From: Tsuneonella flava
GTDB taxonomy: Bacteria; Pseudomonadota; Alphaproteobacteria; Sphingomonadales; Sphingomonadaceae
Direction: 5' to 3'
DNA length: 64,000 nt
Assembly (NCBI RefSeq): GCF_002870965.1
Contig: NZ_PHSO01000007.1
Location: forward strand, 186,001 to 250,000
The notes under the pieces were generated by a model that made no database searches, was not told the origin of the DNA, and worked only from the letters and a program-made list of their open reading frames with translations. Each line of letters opens with the position of its first letter. Position 1 is the first letter of the stretch. The position numbers were made by a program, and so were the translations under genes. Below, one piece after another: positions 19,522 to 28,424 of this stretch.

Positions 19522-20501
19522 ATCAGTTCCCCACCGAAATCATCGCGGATATTGCGCGGAATATTGCTGTCGAACCATGCGGCAACCGGGGCGAGCGCGG
19601 GATGTTCGAGATCACGCTCCATCGCTTCCCATACACGCGGGACATAGGCGAGATAGCGCGGCTTGCCGTCGCGTTTCCACAGGCGGGCGAAAATGCCCAC
19701 GATCTTGGCATTCCGCTGTGCGCCGAGCCGCGCATAATCGGCATCGAAATGCGCGCCCGCCGACACCGTCTGGCGATAATGATCGAGCATCGCCGCCTCA
19801 AGCTCACGACTGACATCGCGGCGTGCATCCTGCAGTAACGAAACAAGATCGTATGCCGGGTGCCCGACAAGAGCATCCTGAAAATCGATCAGGCCCTGTT
19901 CCCCCGATCCTTCCGGATCGAGTAACATGATGTTTTCTGCGTGATAGTCCCGCAGAACGGTCACGCCCGGCGTCTGACGCTCCAGCATCGGGGTCAACAC
20001 TTCGCGCCAGGCAGCGAGGTAGCCATCCTGATCGACATCAAGCCCCATAGCCGGACAATACCACTCGGTGAAAAGCGCCGTTTCCGTCAGATATGCATCC
20101 ATATCGTATGGAGAGAACGGTCCCGGCGGGAGAGCGTGGAGCTGTGTGAGCGTGTCGACCGCTATCGCATAGGCGCGCTGTTCGCCATCGGGATGAACAT
20201 CGAGCCAGTCCCGCATCCGGTCGTCCCCGAAATCTTCGAGCAAGACCCAACCCGCGGGCGCATCGGATGCGATGATCCCCGGCGCCCGCATCGAATTGGC
20301 AGTAAGCCATTCGGCCACGTCCAGAAACGGTTGCGGATCTTCGTGCGGGGGCGGTGCGTGCATCAGCATCGCGTGCCGCGCGCCATCGCAAATGCGAAAG
20401 TATCGCCGGAACGACGCATCGCCAGGAATTGGTGCGATAGTGGCATCGCCCCATCCCGCCTGTTTCAGAAAGGTGTGAATCCCATCGGGCAGTCCGCTCA
20501 T
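19518..20501 (-). CDS. amgK: N-acetylmuramate/N-acetylglucosamine kinase (AmgK type)
   Basis: A 327-aa aminoglycoside-phosphotransferase-fold kinase. The start MSGLPDGIH at 20501 overlaps the tsaE stop by 4 bases; 28 further in-frame codons upstream are within tsaE and unlikely. Features are GDASFRRYFRI (nucleotide-binding strands), the catalytic loop VLRDYHAENIMLL (Brenner's motif HxxN with preceding Asp) and the metal-binding LIDFQDALVGHPAYDL. It phosphorylates recovered cell-wall amino sugars at C1 for MurU. Related proteins are often annotated simply as phosphotransferase or, wrongly, as antibiotic resistance. The murU partner supports the recycling role. Confidence 0.86.
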   Translation of the reverse strand: MSGLPDGIHTFLKQAGWGDATIAPIPGDASFRRYFRICDGARHAMLMHAPPPHEDPQPFLDVAEWLTANSMRAPGIIASDAPAGWVLLEDFGDDRMRDWLDVHPDGEQRAYAIAVDTLTQLHALPPGPFSPYDMDAYLTETALFTEWYCPAMGLDVDQDGYLAAWREVLTPMLERQTPGVTVLRDYHAENIMLLDPEGSGEQGLIDFQDALVGHPAYDLVSLLQDARRDVSRELEAAMLDHYRQTVSAGAHFDADYARLGAQRNAKIVGIFARLWKRDGKPRYLAYVPRVWEAMERDLEHPALAPVAAWFDSNIPRNIRDDFGGELM

Positions 20502-20935
20502 GGTTCTCGCCCTAGCCAAGAGTCGCCGGGCAAGACAATCGCCCTTCGCCCTCCGCCCGCAATTTCGAGGGTTATCGACAGGCAAGCGGCCTCATGAGCA
20601 AATCCGCCAGCGTTTTCGGGCCATTCGGCCAGCAGTGCCGCCCCTTCGCGATAGTCGTCCAGCCCGATCTCATCGATTTCCGAAGGATGTTCGAGGCGGT
20701 AGAAATCGGCATGTATCAGCGGAGGCGAAAGCGAATCGTAGGTTTCGATTATCGTGAAGGTCGGCGACGGCACCTCGCCCGGATGACCCAGCGCCGCGAT
20801 CACACTACGCGACAAAGTGGTTTTCCCCGCACCCAGCCCGCCTGACAGTGCCACAACATCGCCGGGACGAAGCGCAGCAGCGATCCGCGCCCCGAATGCA
20901 TCCATTGCCGCAAGGTCAGGCAGATCGACGATCAC
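20498..20935 (-). CDS. tsaE: tRNA threonylcarbamoyladenosine biosynthesis ATPase TsaE
   Basis: 145 aa with a P-loop GGLGAGKTT at 32-40 and the family segment PSPTFTIIETY, followed by LIHADFYRLE and ELGLDDY-type (here EIGLDDYREGAALLAEWPE) motifs. TsaE works with TsaB and TsaD to make t6A37 in tRNAs that decode ANN codons. The start is a GTG at 20935 overlapping the upstream divL stop (GTGA), and the stop overlaps amgK. Confidence 0.95.
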   Translation of the reverse strand: MIVDLPDLAAMDAFGARIAAALRPGDVVALSGGLGAGKTTLSRSVIAALGHPGEVPSPTFTIIETYDSLSPPLIHADFYRLEHPSEIDEIGLDDYREGAALLAEWPENAGGFAHEAACLSITLEIAGGGRRAIVLPGDSWLGREP

Positions 20936-23268
20936 GGAATGAAGATCGAGGCGGTTGTCCCCTCGCCTCTACGCGACACGATATCCAATGTGCCGCCATG
21001 CGCCTCCACCAGCTGACGAGTCAGCGGAATGCCGAGGCCCTGGCGCCGCTCAAGATTGCCATCGGCATCCGATTGCAGCCCGTCCAGCGCTCGTGAAAGC
21101 TCTGCACGAGTCATCCCGCGGCCGTTGTCCGACACCACGATCCGCACACCATCCTTGCGGCGCGACAGATCCACCAGAATCTTCCCGCCCTTCGGCGTCG
21201 CGGAAATGGCATTATCGAGCAACTGGCCAATGGCACGACCAAGCTGCCTTTCGTCCGCTGAAATCTTCGCGCTGGCACCGCCGCGCAAATCGAGGCTCAA
21301 TCCGCCATCGACAATCGCCGCTTCCCGATCGCGCACCACTTTGGTGACGAACGGCAGCAGGTCGATGCGCTGCTTGCTGATCGGCAGCAGACCCGCCTCG
21401 CTCTGCGACAGGTCGAGCACGTTTTCGACTTGTACGGTCAGACGCTGGACGGATTCGATAATCGCCGCGACATATTCGCGCCCTTGATCGGTCAGTTCGC
21501 CCGCCGCCCCGGATTCGAGCAGTTCGGCAAACCCGCCGATAGAAGTCAACGGCGTGCGGAATTCGTAGCTCATATTAGCGAGGAAGCGGGTTTTCACTTC
21601 GTCCGCCGCCTCCAGTGCCTTGTTGCGCTGACGCAAGGCATCTTCGGCCATCTGCGAATCCGTAATGTCGAGCACTGTCAGCAAGCCATTGCCATCGGGC
21701 AGCGGCACACCGGCCACTTCCAGAGTGCGCCCGTCGGCCAGTGCGACACGGCCGCCGGTCTGCTTGCGATCGAGCGTCGCCCCCCGCACGACTTCGCCAA
21801 TGCCCTGTGCCTGCTTCGGATTGTCGAGATTGGGCGCAATCAGCGCGACAAGCTGTTCGGCGGTGGGATGTCCATCCAGTTCGTCAGGGTCGATGCCCCA
21901 AACGGATGGGAACCGGCGGTTCCACAACTGCATGTGCCCATCGGGCGCGAACACGGCAAGCGCTTCGAACAGACTGTCGAATGTCGCCGTCCGCGTCCGC
22001 AACAAGGTATCGCGCGTCGCCGCCAGAGCGAGTTGCTCGGTGCGGTCTTCCGCGATCAGCACCAGCGATCCGTCGGGCATTGGCTGCGCGACAATCCGCA
22101 AATGCGTGCCATCGCCCAGCGGCCAGTTTTCCTCGATCGCCTCGTCGGCAGCGAACCATTCGATGCGTTCTTTCCGCCACGCCGGGAAATCGCGCACTTC
22201 GGGGGTACGCCCCGCCTCGCGCGATTCGCGCATGAAACGTTCGAATTCAAGCCCCTCGCCCGCGCCCGGTCGCATCGCAAATGTGCGGCGGAACGGCTGA
22301 TTGGCGAATCCCAGGCGATGATCCGCGTCGAACTGCGCCACCCCGACACCGAGTTGATCGAGCATCTGGCGCTGTGCATCGCGGAACGCCCGCAAAGCAC
22401 GCGCCTGCTCTTCGGTTTCTTCGATATCCACTGCGTATCCGGCGACACCTTCTTCGCCCAGCGGGAGATCGCTGACCCGCATCGACCGACGTTGCCCGTC
22501 GATCGTAGTCGCCACCACGCGCTCGACCGGCAGGTGTTGCTCCGCCGCCTCTGCCGCCACTTCCGCAGCAGTCAGGCCCTCGACCGGTTCGATCAGCTCC
22601 ACCTGCCCTGCCACAACCGCCTCCGCGCTTTCGCCGCCAACCGCGCGCACATAGGCGCCATTGACCAGCTTGAGCCGGGTATCCGGTCCACGGAACCACA
22701 TCGGCAGCGGCGCCGCTTCGATCAGGCCGACCAGTGCAGCAAAGTCCCCCCGCGCGCGGGCCGCATCGGCGCGCAACCGGGCCAGTTCGTTTTCGCTTTC
22801 GGAAAAGTCGAAGATCCACAGCAGCGCGGCGCCTCCGGGAAACACTTGCGGGTCAGCAAGCGCCCCGCGAACCGCCAGGCTGCGCTGCGATCCTGGCACG
22901 GTCAACGCCATACGGAACGGCGCAGCGGTTTTCTGCGCGCGGCGGACATGCTCGGTCAGCGCGATAACCTGATCCTGCGACAGGCCCTTGCCCTGCCCGC
23001 CCACCAGTTCGCTGAGGAACCGGGGCAATTTATCCAGTCCGAACCAGCCCGCGAGCCTTTCGCTGCCCTCGATCCGGCCATCGGTGCGAACCACCAGCGG
23101 GATCGCCGGTGCTTCGTCGATCATGCGGGCCATGCGACGCGACGCCTTGCGCGCCGTTTCCGCCCCGCGGGCGCGCGCGCTGGCAGCCAGCATCATCCAC
23201 GCCGCAGCAGCCGTCCAAGTGGCCAGCAACAGACCGATCAGCACCAGTACGATAGGCGAGAGTTCCAT
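20932..23268 (-). CDS. divL: DivL-type PAS sensor pseudokinase (Tyr in place of phospho-His)
   Basis: 778 aa: an N-terminal membrane helix (LVLIGLLLATWTAAAAWMML), a long region with several PAS-like segments, a DHp domain and a HATPase_c domain (DNGRGMTRAELSRA, QGLGIPLTRQLVEAHGG). The DHp box reads NMSYEFRTPLTSIGG, with Tyr568 (codon 21565-21567) where kinases have His. That is the diagnostic substitution of Caulobacter DivL (Tyr550), which controls CckA and thus CtrA phosphorylation during the cell cycle. The Caulobacter parallel in length, PAS content and, from memory, neighbours tsaE/amgK/murU/addAB supports the name. Its own kinase activity is doubtful. Confidence 0.9.
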   Translation of the reverse strand: MELSPIVLVLIGLLLATWTAAAAWMMLAASARARGAETARKASRRMARMIDEAPAIPLVVRTDGRIEGSERLAGWFGLDKLPRFLSELVGGQGKGLSQDQVIALTEHVRRAQKTAAPFRMALTVPGSQRSLAVRGALADPQVFPGGAALLWIFDFSESENELARLRADAARARGDFAALVGLIEAAPLPMWFRGPDTRLKLVNGAYVRAVGGESAEAVVAGQVELIEPVEGLTAAEVAAEAAEQHLPVERVVATTIDGQRRSMRVSDLPLGEEGVAGYAVDIEETEEQARALRAFRDAQRQMLDQLGVGVAQFDADHRLGFANQPFRRTFAMRPGAGEGLEFERFMRESREAGRTPEVRDFPAWRKERIEWFAADEAIEENWPLGDGTHLRIVAQPMPDGSLVLIAEDRTEQLALAATRDTLLRTRTATFDSLFEALAVFAPDGHMQLWNRRFPSVWGIDPDELDGHPTAEQLVALIAPNLDNPKQAQGIGEVVRGATLDRKQTGGRVALADGRTLEVAGVPLPDGNGLLTVLDITDSQMAEDALRQRNKALEAADEVKTRFLANMSYEFRTPLTSIGGFAELLESGAAGELTDQGREYVAAIIESVQRLTVQVENVLDLSQSEAGLLPISKQRIDLLPFVTKVVRDREAAIVDGGLSLDLRGGASAKISADERQLGRAIGQLLDNAISATPKGGKILVDLSRRKDGVRIVVSDNGRGMTRAELSRALDGLQSDADGNLERRQGLGIPLTRQLVEAHGGTLDIVSRRGEGTTASIFIP

Positions 23269-23356
23269 AACAGCCAGCTATGCGCGACGCGGGCGCGATG
23301 CAACTCGTTGATGATACGACCCCGACAGTCCGAAGACTGCCGGGGGCAAAGTGCAA

Positions 23357-24751
23357 TCAGTAACGATAGTGTTCCGGCTTGAACGGACCTTCCACCGGCA
23401 CACCGATATAATCGGCCTGCTGCTTGCTCAGCTTCGTCAGCTTAACACCCAGTTTGTCGAGGTGCAGCGCCGCAACCTTCTCGTCCAGATGCTTGGGCAG
23501 AACATAGACATCGTTGTTGTAGCCATTGGCGTTCGACCACAGCTCCATCTGCGCCAACACCTGATTGGTGAACGAGCAGCTCATGACAAAACTGGGGTGA
23601 CCGGTGGCACAGGAGAGGTTCACCAGACGGCCCTTCGCCAGAACGATGATTTCCTTGCCATCGGGGAACTTCACCAGATCGGTGCCGGGCTTCAGTTCGG
23701 ACCATTCGTAGTTGTCGAGTGCGCTGATCTGAATTTCGCTGTCGAAGTGGCCGATGTTGGCGACAATGCTCATCGGCTTCATCGCTTTCATGTGTTCGGC
23801 GGTGATCACATCTTCGTTGCCAGTGGTCGTGACGAAGATATCGGCGCGGGTCACGGCATCTTCCATCGTGACGACTTCATACCCTTCCATCGCCGCCTGC
23901 AGCGCACAAATCGGATCGATCTCCGTCACCAGCACGCGCGCACCACCGTTGCGGAGCGACTGAGCGCTGCCCTTGCCGACATCGCCATAACCCGCGACGC
24001 AGGCGACCTTGCCGCTCAGCATCACGTCGGTCGCACGGCGGATAGCATCGACCAGCGATTCACGGCAGCCATAGAGGTTGTCGAACTTCGACTTGGTCAC
24101 ACTGTCGTTCACATTGATCGCCGGGAACGGCAGCTTGCCCTGCTTGGCAAGGTGGTAGAGGCGGTGAACACCGGTAGTGGTTTCTTCCGATACGCCCTTG
24201 ATCGCCTTCACGCTTTCAGTGAGGTAGCCCGGCTTTGCCGCAACAAATGCCTTCAGCGCGCGCTGGAATTCGATTTCTTCGGCATTGGCCGGTTCGGGCA
24301 GTTCCTCGCCCGCTTCGATCCGCGCGCCCCACAGCGCAAACATGGTCGCATCGCCACCATCGTCGAGGATCAGGTTGGCCGTGGTATCGCCCCAGTCGAA
24401 AATCTTGCCGACATAGTCCCAGTATTCGGCCAGGCTTTCGCCCTTGATCGCAAACACGGGGATATCCTGCGCGGCAATAGCGGCTGCGGCATGATCCTGA
24501 GTCGAGAAGATGTTGCAAGTGGCCCAGCGGACCTCTGCCCCCAACGCCACCAGAGTCTCGATCAGCACGGCAGTCTGGATCGTCATATGCAGCGAACCGG
24601 TGATCCGCGCCCCTTTCAGCGGCTGCTGACTGCCATATTCCGCGCGAAGCGCCATCAGGCCCGGCATTTCGGTTTCGGCAATCGCGATCTCTGCGCGGCC
24701 GTAATCGGCAAGGCCAATGTCTTTGATGACGTAATCGTTGAAGTTGCTCAC
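23357..24751 (-). CDS. ahcY: Adenosylhomocysteinase (SAH hydrolase)
   Basis: 464 aa, typical for bacterial AhcY, which splits S-adenosylhomocysteine into adenosine and homocysteine and so relieves product inhibition of methyltransferases. Signatures include the opening [42 protein letters not shown], the NAD-binding [26 protein letters not shown] and the C-terminal KPEHYRY that closes the NAD site of the neighbouring subunit. The start is a GTG at 24751. A perfect 8+4+8 palindrome lies 105 bases upstream, in the spacer shared with the divergent peroxiredoxin gene. Confidence 0.97.
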   Translation of the reverse strand: MSNFNDYVIKDIGLADYGRAEIAIAETEMPGLMALRAEYGSQQPLKGARITGSLHMTIQTAVLIETLVALGAEVRWATCNIFSTQDHAAAAIAAQDIPVFAIKGESLAEYWDYVGKIFDWGDTTANLILDDGGDATMFALWGARIEAGEELPEPANAEEIEFQRALKAFVAAKPGYLTESVKAIKGVSEETTTGVHRLYHLAKQGKLPFPAINVNDSVTKSKFDNLYGCRESLVDAIRRATDVMLSGKVACVAGYGDVGKGSAQSLRNGGARVLVTEIDPICALQAAMEGYEVVTMEDAVTRADIFVTTTGNEDVITAEHMKAMKPMSIVANIGHFDSEIQISALDNYEWSELKPGTDLVKFPDGKEIIVLAKGRLVNLSCATGHPSFVMSCSFTNQVLAQMELWSNANGYNNDVYVLPKHLDEKVAALHLDKLGVKLTKLSKQQADYIGVPVEGPFKPEHYRY

Positions 24752-24855
24752 AAAAGATTCCTTCGGGAGTGATCGTTAGATTTCGGGCGGCAGGCGCAGC
24801 GATCGCCACAGGCCGCAATGCAGCGCGCCTTAGACGCTCACCACCGCAGAGGCAA

Positions 24856-24875
24856 ATATAAAGATAGCTTTATAT
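24856..24875. promoter_or_regulatory. Palindromic operator candidate between ahcY and peroxiredoxin genes
   Basis: Perfect inverted repeat ATATAAAG-atag-CTTTATAT, AT-only apart from one G/C per arm in an otherwise GC-rich genome. It is about 105 bases from each divergent start. Shape and target recall ArsR-family regulators that sense S-adenosylhomocysteine and control methionine-cycle genes (SahR type). The regulator is not in this window, so the assignment is inference. Confidence 0.5.
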
Positions 24876-24977
24876 CGTCGACACGACACGCCAGAGCGAA
24901 CTAGTCGTTGTCCCTCCATTTACGCCTCCTATATCGGGCATTCGATTACCCACAGATGGTTCGAAAGGATTCGGAAT

Positions 24978-25457
24978 ATGACGATTGCAAAAGGTGACAA
25001 GCTGCCCGACGTGAAACTGGTCAAGGCGACTGAAAACGGCCCCGAAGCCGTGCAGAGCAGCGACTATTTCGCCGGCAAGAAAGTAGCCCTGTTCTCCGTA
25101 CCGGGCGCGTTCACTCCGACCTGTTCGGCCAAACACTTGCCGGGCTTCGTCGAAAAGGCGGAAGAGCTGAAGGCCAAGGGCGTGGACGAAATCGTCGGCA
25201 CCGCTGTCAACGATGCGTTCGTTATGGGCGCATGGAACAAGGCCACCGGTTCGGACGACATCACCATGCTGGCAGACGGCAATGCTGAATTCGTCGATGC
25301 GCTGGGCCTGACGATGGATGGTTCGGGCTTCGGCCTCGGCAAGCGCGGCCAGCGTTTCTCGATGATCGTGGAAGACGGTGTCGTGACCGAACTGAATGTG
25401 GAAGAGCCGGGCGATTTCTCGGTTTCCAGCGCGGAACACATGCTCGGCCAGCTCTAA
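24978..25457 (+). CDS. Peroxiredoxin, Prx5/hybrid-type redoxin
   Basis: 159 aa with the peroxidatic motif PGAFTPTCS, Cys49, in the position typical of the Prx5 group (the 'AhpC/TSA-redoxin' proteins of plants and bacteria). There is no second cysteine anywhere, so it is a 1-Cys enzyme needing an external thiol such as glutathione, glutaredoxin or thioredoxin. Conserved Arg and the RFSMIVEDG segment also fit. It reduces H2O2 and alkyl hydroperoxides in the cytoplasm. An AAAGGA site precedes the ATG. It is transcribed alone, with a strong terminator after it and the ahcY promoter region behind it. Confidence 0.93.
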   Translation: MTIAKGDKLPDVKLVKATENGPEAVQSSDYFAGKKVALFSVPGAFTPTCSAKHLPGFVEKAEELKAKGVDEIVGTAVNDAFVMGAWNKATGSDDITMLADGNAEFVDALGLTMDGSGFGLGKRGQRFSMIVEDGVVTELNVEEPGDFSVSSAEHMLGQL

Positions 25458-25497
25458 AAGGCCTGACCGGCCTTCACGGCCGGAACCGTCGATCCGG

Positions 25498-25536
25498 GGC
25501 CGGATACTGTCATGGTATCCGGCCTCTTTTTGTTTT
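25498..25536 (+). terminator. Rho-independent terminator after peroxiredoxin
   Basis: Ten-base arms GGCCGGATAC / GTATCCGGCC with a 7-base loop, followed by TCTTTTTGTTTT. A second GGCC-rich hairpin (GGCCTGACCGGCC area) lies just before it. Confidence 0.92.
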
Positions 25537-25585
25537 GGAGTTACTGGTAACCGGGCCGATAGCGTCGCATCGTGTGCGCTTGCTA

Positions 25586-26194
25586 TCAATTCCCCATCAG
25601 TTTCAGCACTTCCTCGCGACTGCGATGATCGTCGCGGAAAATCCCGCGCATTTCCGATGTCACCATCGTCACGCCGGGGGTCCGCACACCGCGCGCTGTC
25701 ATACAGGCATGGGTTGCCTCGATCACCACGGCAACGCCCTGTGGCTTGAGGTTGTCCCAGATACATTGCGCCACTTCCGCTGTGAGACGTTCCTGCACCT
25801 GCAGGCGCCGGGCAAAGCCATGAAGTACGCGGGCCAGTTTCGAAATGCCGACAACATGATCGGTCGGCAGATAGGCGATATGCGCCTTGCCGATGATCGG
25901 TGCCATGTGATGTTCGCAATGGCTTTGGAACGGGATGTCTTTGAGCAGAACGATTTCATCGTAACCGCCGACTTCTTCGAAAATCCGCGACAGGTGAACC
26001 GCCGGATTTTCTTCATATCCCTGACAGTATTCCTTCCACGCGCGCGCCACGCGTTTAGGGGTGTCGACCAGTCCTTCGCGCGATGGATCGTCGCCTGCCC
26101 AGCGGATCAATGTGCGGATCGCCTCCTGCACATCGGCCGGAACGGGCGGCTTGCCCCGTGGATCGTCTTCGTCGGGGCCGACAATGCTACTCAT
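25586..26194 (-). CDS. folE: GTP cyclohydrolase I
   Basis: 202 aa. FolE converts GTP to dihydroneopterin triphosphate, the first step of folate synthesis. The zinc ligands are visible as Cys and His in SHCEHHMAP and the Cys in THACMTARGVRTPG. Other family elements are the LVDTPKRVARAWKEYC segment, GKAHIAYLP, LARVLHGFARRLQVQERLT and the C-terminal SEMRGIFRDD. It lies five bases downstream of a phospholipase-D-family gene on the same strand, so the two are probably co-transcribed. Confidence 0.97.
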   Translation of the reverse strand: MSSIVGPDEDDPRGKPPVPADVQEAIRTLIRWAGDDPSREGLVDTPKRVARAWKEYCQGYEENPAVHLSRIFEEVGGYDEIVLLKDIPFQSHCEHHMAPIIGKAHIAYLPTDHVVGISKLARVLHGFARRLQVQERLTAEVAQCIWDNLKPQGVAVVIEATHACMTARGVRTPGVTMVTSEMRGIFRDDHRSREEVLKLMGN

Positions 26195-26199
26195 CCCTA

Positions 26200-27744
26200 T
26201 TACTTCCTCTTGTTTTCCACCCGCGCCAGTGCGCGTTCGACCAGACTTCCCTTGCGGAAAAGGCCACCTTTGGCAAACGGCTCGAACATTTCCTCCGGCC
26301 TTTCGGGGTCGAGAAGTTCGGAATCAGCCAGGGTTTTCGCTACAATATCGCCTTCGGGCGGAACAAAACGCCGCAGCTGGCGCACATTGCGTTTTCCGTG
26401 AGAGCCAATCAGTCTCAGCATCGAAGGGTCTTCGTCGAGCACCCGCCGCACATCACCTTCTTCCATCCCGCAGTGTTCGGCCAACAGCGAATATCGCAAA
26501 GCGGCAATGCCATCGCACGCATGAGCATTGCCGGGCCGGGCACAGTCGATGAATACATCGCATTCCGAATCCAGACCCATCGAGCGGTTATTGAGGTTAG
26601 CTGAGCCGACCCGCAGGATCGTATCGTCGAATATCGCCAGCTTGGCGTGGATATAGATCGGCGTCTCGCCAGAATAAGCAACGAACAGGCCGAACCTGCT
26701 GGCATGATCCACCTCGGCCAATGCTCTGGCAATCGTGTTGCGTGCGTGATCCATCGCTTGCTGTTCCAGCCATCCTTCGGCTGTTTCAGGGTGAACGATC
26801 ACAATTTCGGGTGGGTCATCCTCTTTCAGACGCGCGGCCAGTGCATCGGCAATCTTGCGCGATGTCAGATACTGGTTCTCCATGTAAATAAATCGCTCGG
26901 CGCGCGCGATCTGAGACAACATCAGCGCTTCGATCTCGGTTACCTCAGGTAAGCCATCGTACTCCGCGCGAGTTCTGGCGATGCCTATTTCGACATTCTC
27001 GAATTGCACCGGTAAACCTTTGGGCCACAAGCTTTCTTTCGGGATCTCGACAGGAGAAAAGGACTCGCCACCCGCCCGCACCCATCGCGCACGCGCCAGA
27101 GCGGCCAATGCCGCGGCCGCTTCCCCTTCGAACATCATCGTGACATCGTGCCACGGGTCGTAGCGGCGCCATCCGGGCTTCATTCGCCGCCGGTCGTGTT
27201 CGCGATGTTCGCGGGTGTCCCAGCGTTCCTGCGTCATGTCGATCCCGCCACACACCGCCAGCTTGTCATCAAGCACGGCGATCTTTTGGTGATGCGAGCA
27301 GGCCACCGGGTGATGCGTGTCGAATTTGAACGTGATCGCACGATAACTGGCCATCCGCAGAATATCGACCAGCATGTATCCCCGGGTGAGGAAGCGGAAT
27401 ATACCGAGGCTCCATTTGAGCACCCGGATCTCCAGCCCCTCCCGATGGCGCGCCAGCCACATCAGGAAACTGCCCAGTCGACGCGGATACTGACGACGAA
27501 ACGGCCTTTGAAACCAGCGGCGGCCCAGTGTGAGATGGATGCGAGTGTCGAAATCCCATCCGACCAGAAAGATGCGATGCTTCGCATTCAGCATCGCCCG
27601 TTGCATCAATGCAAAATAATCTTCCGCATCGATAATCAGACTGGCCCGCTCGACCTGGGCATAGCGCCAGACGCCCGGCTCGACCGAATCGTCGTTGAAC
27701 TCGATCGTGTCCGGATGAGTCGCTGCCTCGCCCATATCTGACAT
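26200..27744 (-). CDS. Phospholipase D / cardiolipin synthase-like protein
   Basis: A 514-aa protein with two HKD phosphodiesterase motifs. The first is HHQKIAVLDDKLAVCGGID with its His/Lys/Asp; the second is IHAKLAIFDDTILRVGSANLNNRSMGLDSE. The two motifs build one active site acting through a phosphohistidine. There is no clear N-terminal transmembrane pair of the kind found in the cardiolipin synthase at 39677-41110. It starts MSDMGEAATHPDT. The family includes phospholipase D, transphosphatidylases and nucleases, so the substrate is open. A small gap separates it from folE. Confidence 0.88.
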   Translation of the reverse strand: MSDMGEAATHPDTIEFNDDSVEPGVWRYAQVERASLIIDAEDYFALMQRAMLNAKHRIFLVGWDFDTRIHLTLGRRWFQRPFRRQYPRRLGSFLMWLARHREGLEIRVLKWSLGIFRFLTRGYMLVDILRMASYRAITFKFDTHHPVACSHHQKIAVLDDKLAVCGGIDMTQERWDTREHREHDRRRMKPGWRRYDPWHDVTMMFEGEAAAALAALARARWVRAGGESFSPVEIPKESLWPKGLPVQFENVEIGIARTRAEYDGLPEVTEIEALMLSQIARAERFIYMENQYLTSRKIADALAARLKEDDPPEIVIVHPETAEGWLEQQAMDHARNTIARALAEVDHASRFGLFVAYSGETPIYIHAKLAIFDDTILRVGSANLNNRSMGLDSECDVFIDCARPGNAHACDGIAALRYSLLAEHCGMEEGDVRRVLDEDPSMLRLIGSHGKRNVRQLRRFVPPEGDIVAKTLADSELLDPERPEEMFEPFAKGGLFRKGSLVERALARVENKRK

Positions 27745-27875
27745 TTATCCGATAGCTGCCCCGGCGACCCGTCGTCGCCTGCAATCAACCGACAAATTCA
27801 GACAGGGTTCCTGCGCTAAGCCTTGTTGAAGATTAGCTCCAGGCTGATGGATCCCGTCAGAAAAGCAAACTGCCA

Positions 27876-27916
27876 AAAAAACAAAACCCCGTCCCTCTGA
27901 TGAGGGAGCGGGGTTT
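27876..27916 (-). terminator. Rho-independent terminator after tRNA-Arg
   Basis: Reading the minus strand, AAACCCCGCTCCCTC and GAGGGACGGGGTTT form a long, nearly perfect stem with a four-base loop, followed by a TTTTGTTTTTTT run. It is four bases from the CCA end of tRNA-Arg. Confidence 0.93.
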
Positions 27917-27919
27917 AGT

Positions 27920-27996
27920 TGGCGCGCCAGGAAGGATTCGAACCTCCGGCCGCCTGATTCGTAGTCAGGTACTCTATCCAGCTGAGCTACTGGCGC
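27920..27996 (-). tRNA. tRNA-Arg (ACG)
   Basis: Complete cloverleaf on the minus strand: acceptor GCGCCAG / CTGGCGC, D-arm TAGCTCAGCTGGATAGAGT, anticodon loop CTACGAA with ACG, T-arm GGAGGTTCGAATCCTTC, discriminator G and encoded CCA. The A34 would be edited to inosine so that the tRNA reads CGN codons. Confidence 0.97.
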
Positions 27997-28043
27997 GCTT
28001 TGGAGGGCGCCACATACGGGGGCTATCCGAGCTTGGCAAGCCC

Positions 28044-28424
28044 TTAACCGGCCAAAAATTGCAGAAGCGCGTCATCCAGTGGTGGTTTGGGCAACTCTGC
28101 CATCTCACTTCGGTCGAACCAGCCAAGCTCCGCAGCTTCCTGTGCGATAGCTTCCCCTTGCCAACGGGTGGCACTGTAAAGCAGGATGACAATCCCCGGA
28201 TGGTTATCGCTTCCCCCGCTTTCAGCAAATCCCACGGGCTTCAGATCGCCCGGGTGCAGAACCAGCGCGATCTCTTCGTGCAGCTCGCGGACAAGCGCAT
28301 CGCGCGGATTTTCGCCGTGCTCCACCTTACCGCCGGGAAACTCCCACAGTCCCCCGTGCTGCTTTACAAGAGGACGCTGCTGCATCAGCCAGCGCCCGTC
28401 GTTTGCCTGCAAGGCCGCAGCCAC
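28044..28424 (-). CDS. mutT: Nudix hydrolase, MutT-type 8-oxo-dGTP diphosphatase
   Basis: 126 aa from the GTG at 28424. The Nudix box runs over residues 32-54 (GKVEHGENP, then RDALVRELHEEIAL), with the REUxEE core intact. It follows WLMQQRPL and GGLWEFPGGK, typical of MutT enzymes that cleanse 8-oxo-dGTP. Conserved-looking sequence continues upstream of the GTG (PTWITVVAAAL), and a strong GGAGGAGG site lies five bases before an in-frame CTG at 28454. The true N terminus is therefore probably ten residues longer with a non-standard start. It lies 47 bases upstream of tRNA-Arg on the same strand. Confidence 0.88.
   Translation of the reverse strand: MAAALQANDGRWLMQQRPLVKQHGGLWEFPGGKVEHGENPRDALVRELHEEIALVLHPGDLKPVGFAESGGSDNHPGIVILLYSATRWQGEAIAQEAAELGWFDRSEMAELPKPPLDDALLQFLAG

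Noticed and set aside
19518-20501. Aminoglycoside resistance phosphotransferase
   Set aside because: The fold is the same, but the overlap with a MurU-type nucleotidyltransferase points to the cell-wall recycling kinase AmgK.
21430-23382. 650-codon plus-strand open frame
   Set aside because: Antisense to divL; composition is His/Gln/Arg-rich noise typical of mirrored codons.
24752-24855. Possible SAH or SAM riboswitch in the ahcY leader
   Set aside because: I could not fit the conserved core of the SAH riboswitch or SAM-II to this stretch; only the palindrome further upstream is supported.
24870-25919. 349-codon minus-strand open frame
   Set aside because: Covers the peroxiredoxin gene in antisense and runs into folE; no homology-like motifs, and it spans the terminator and the operator candidate.
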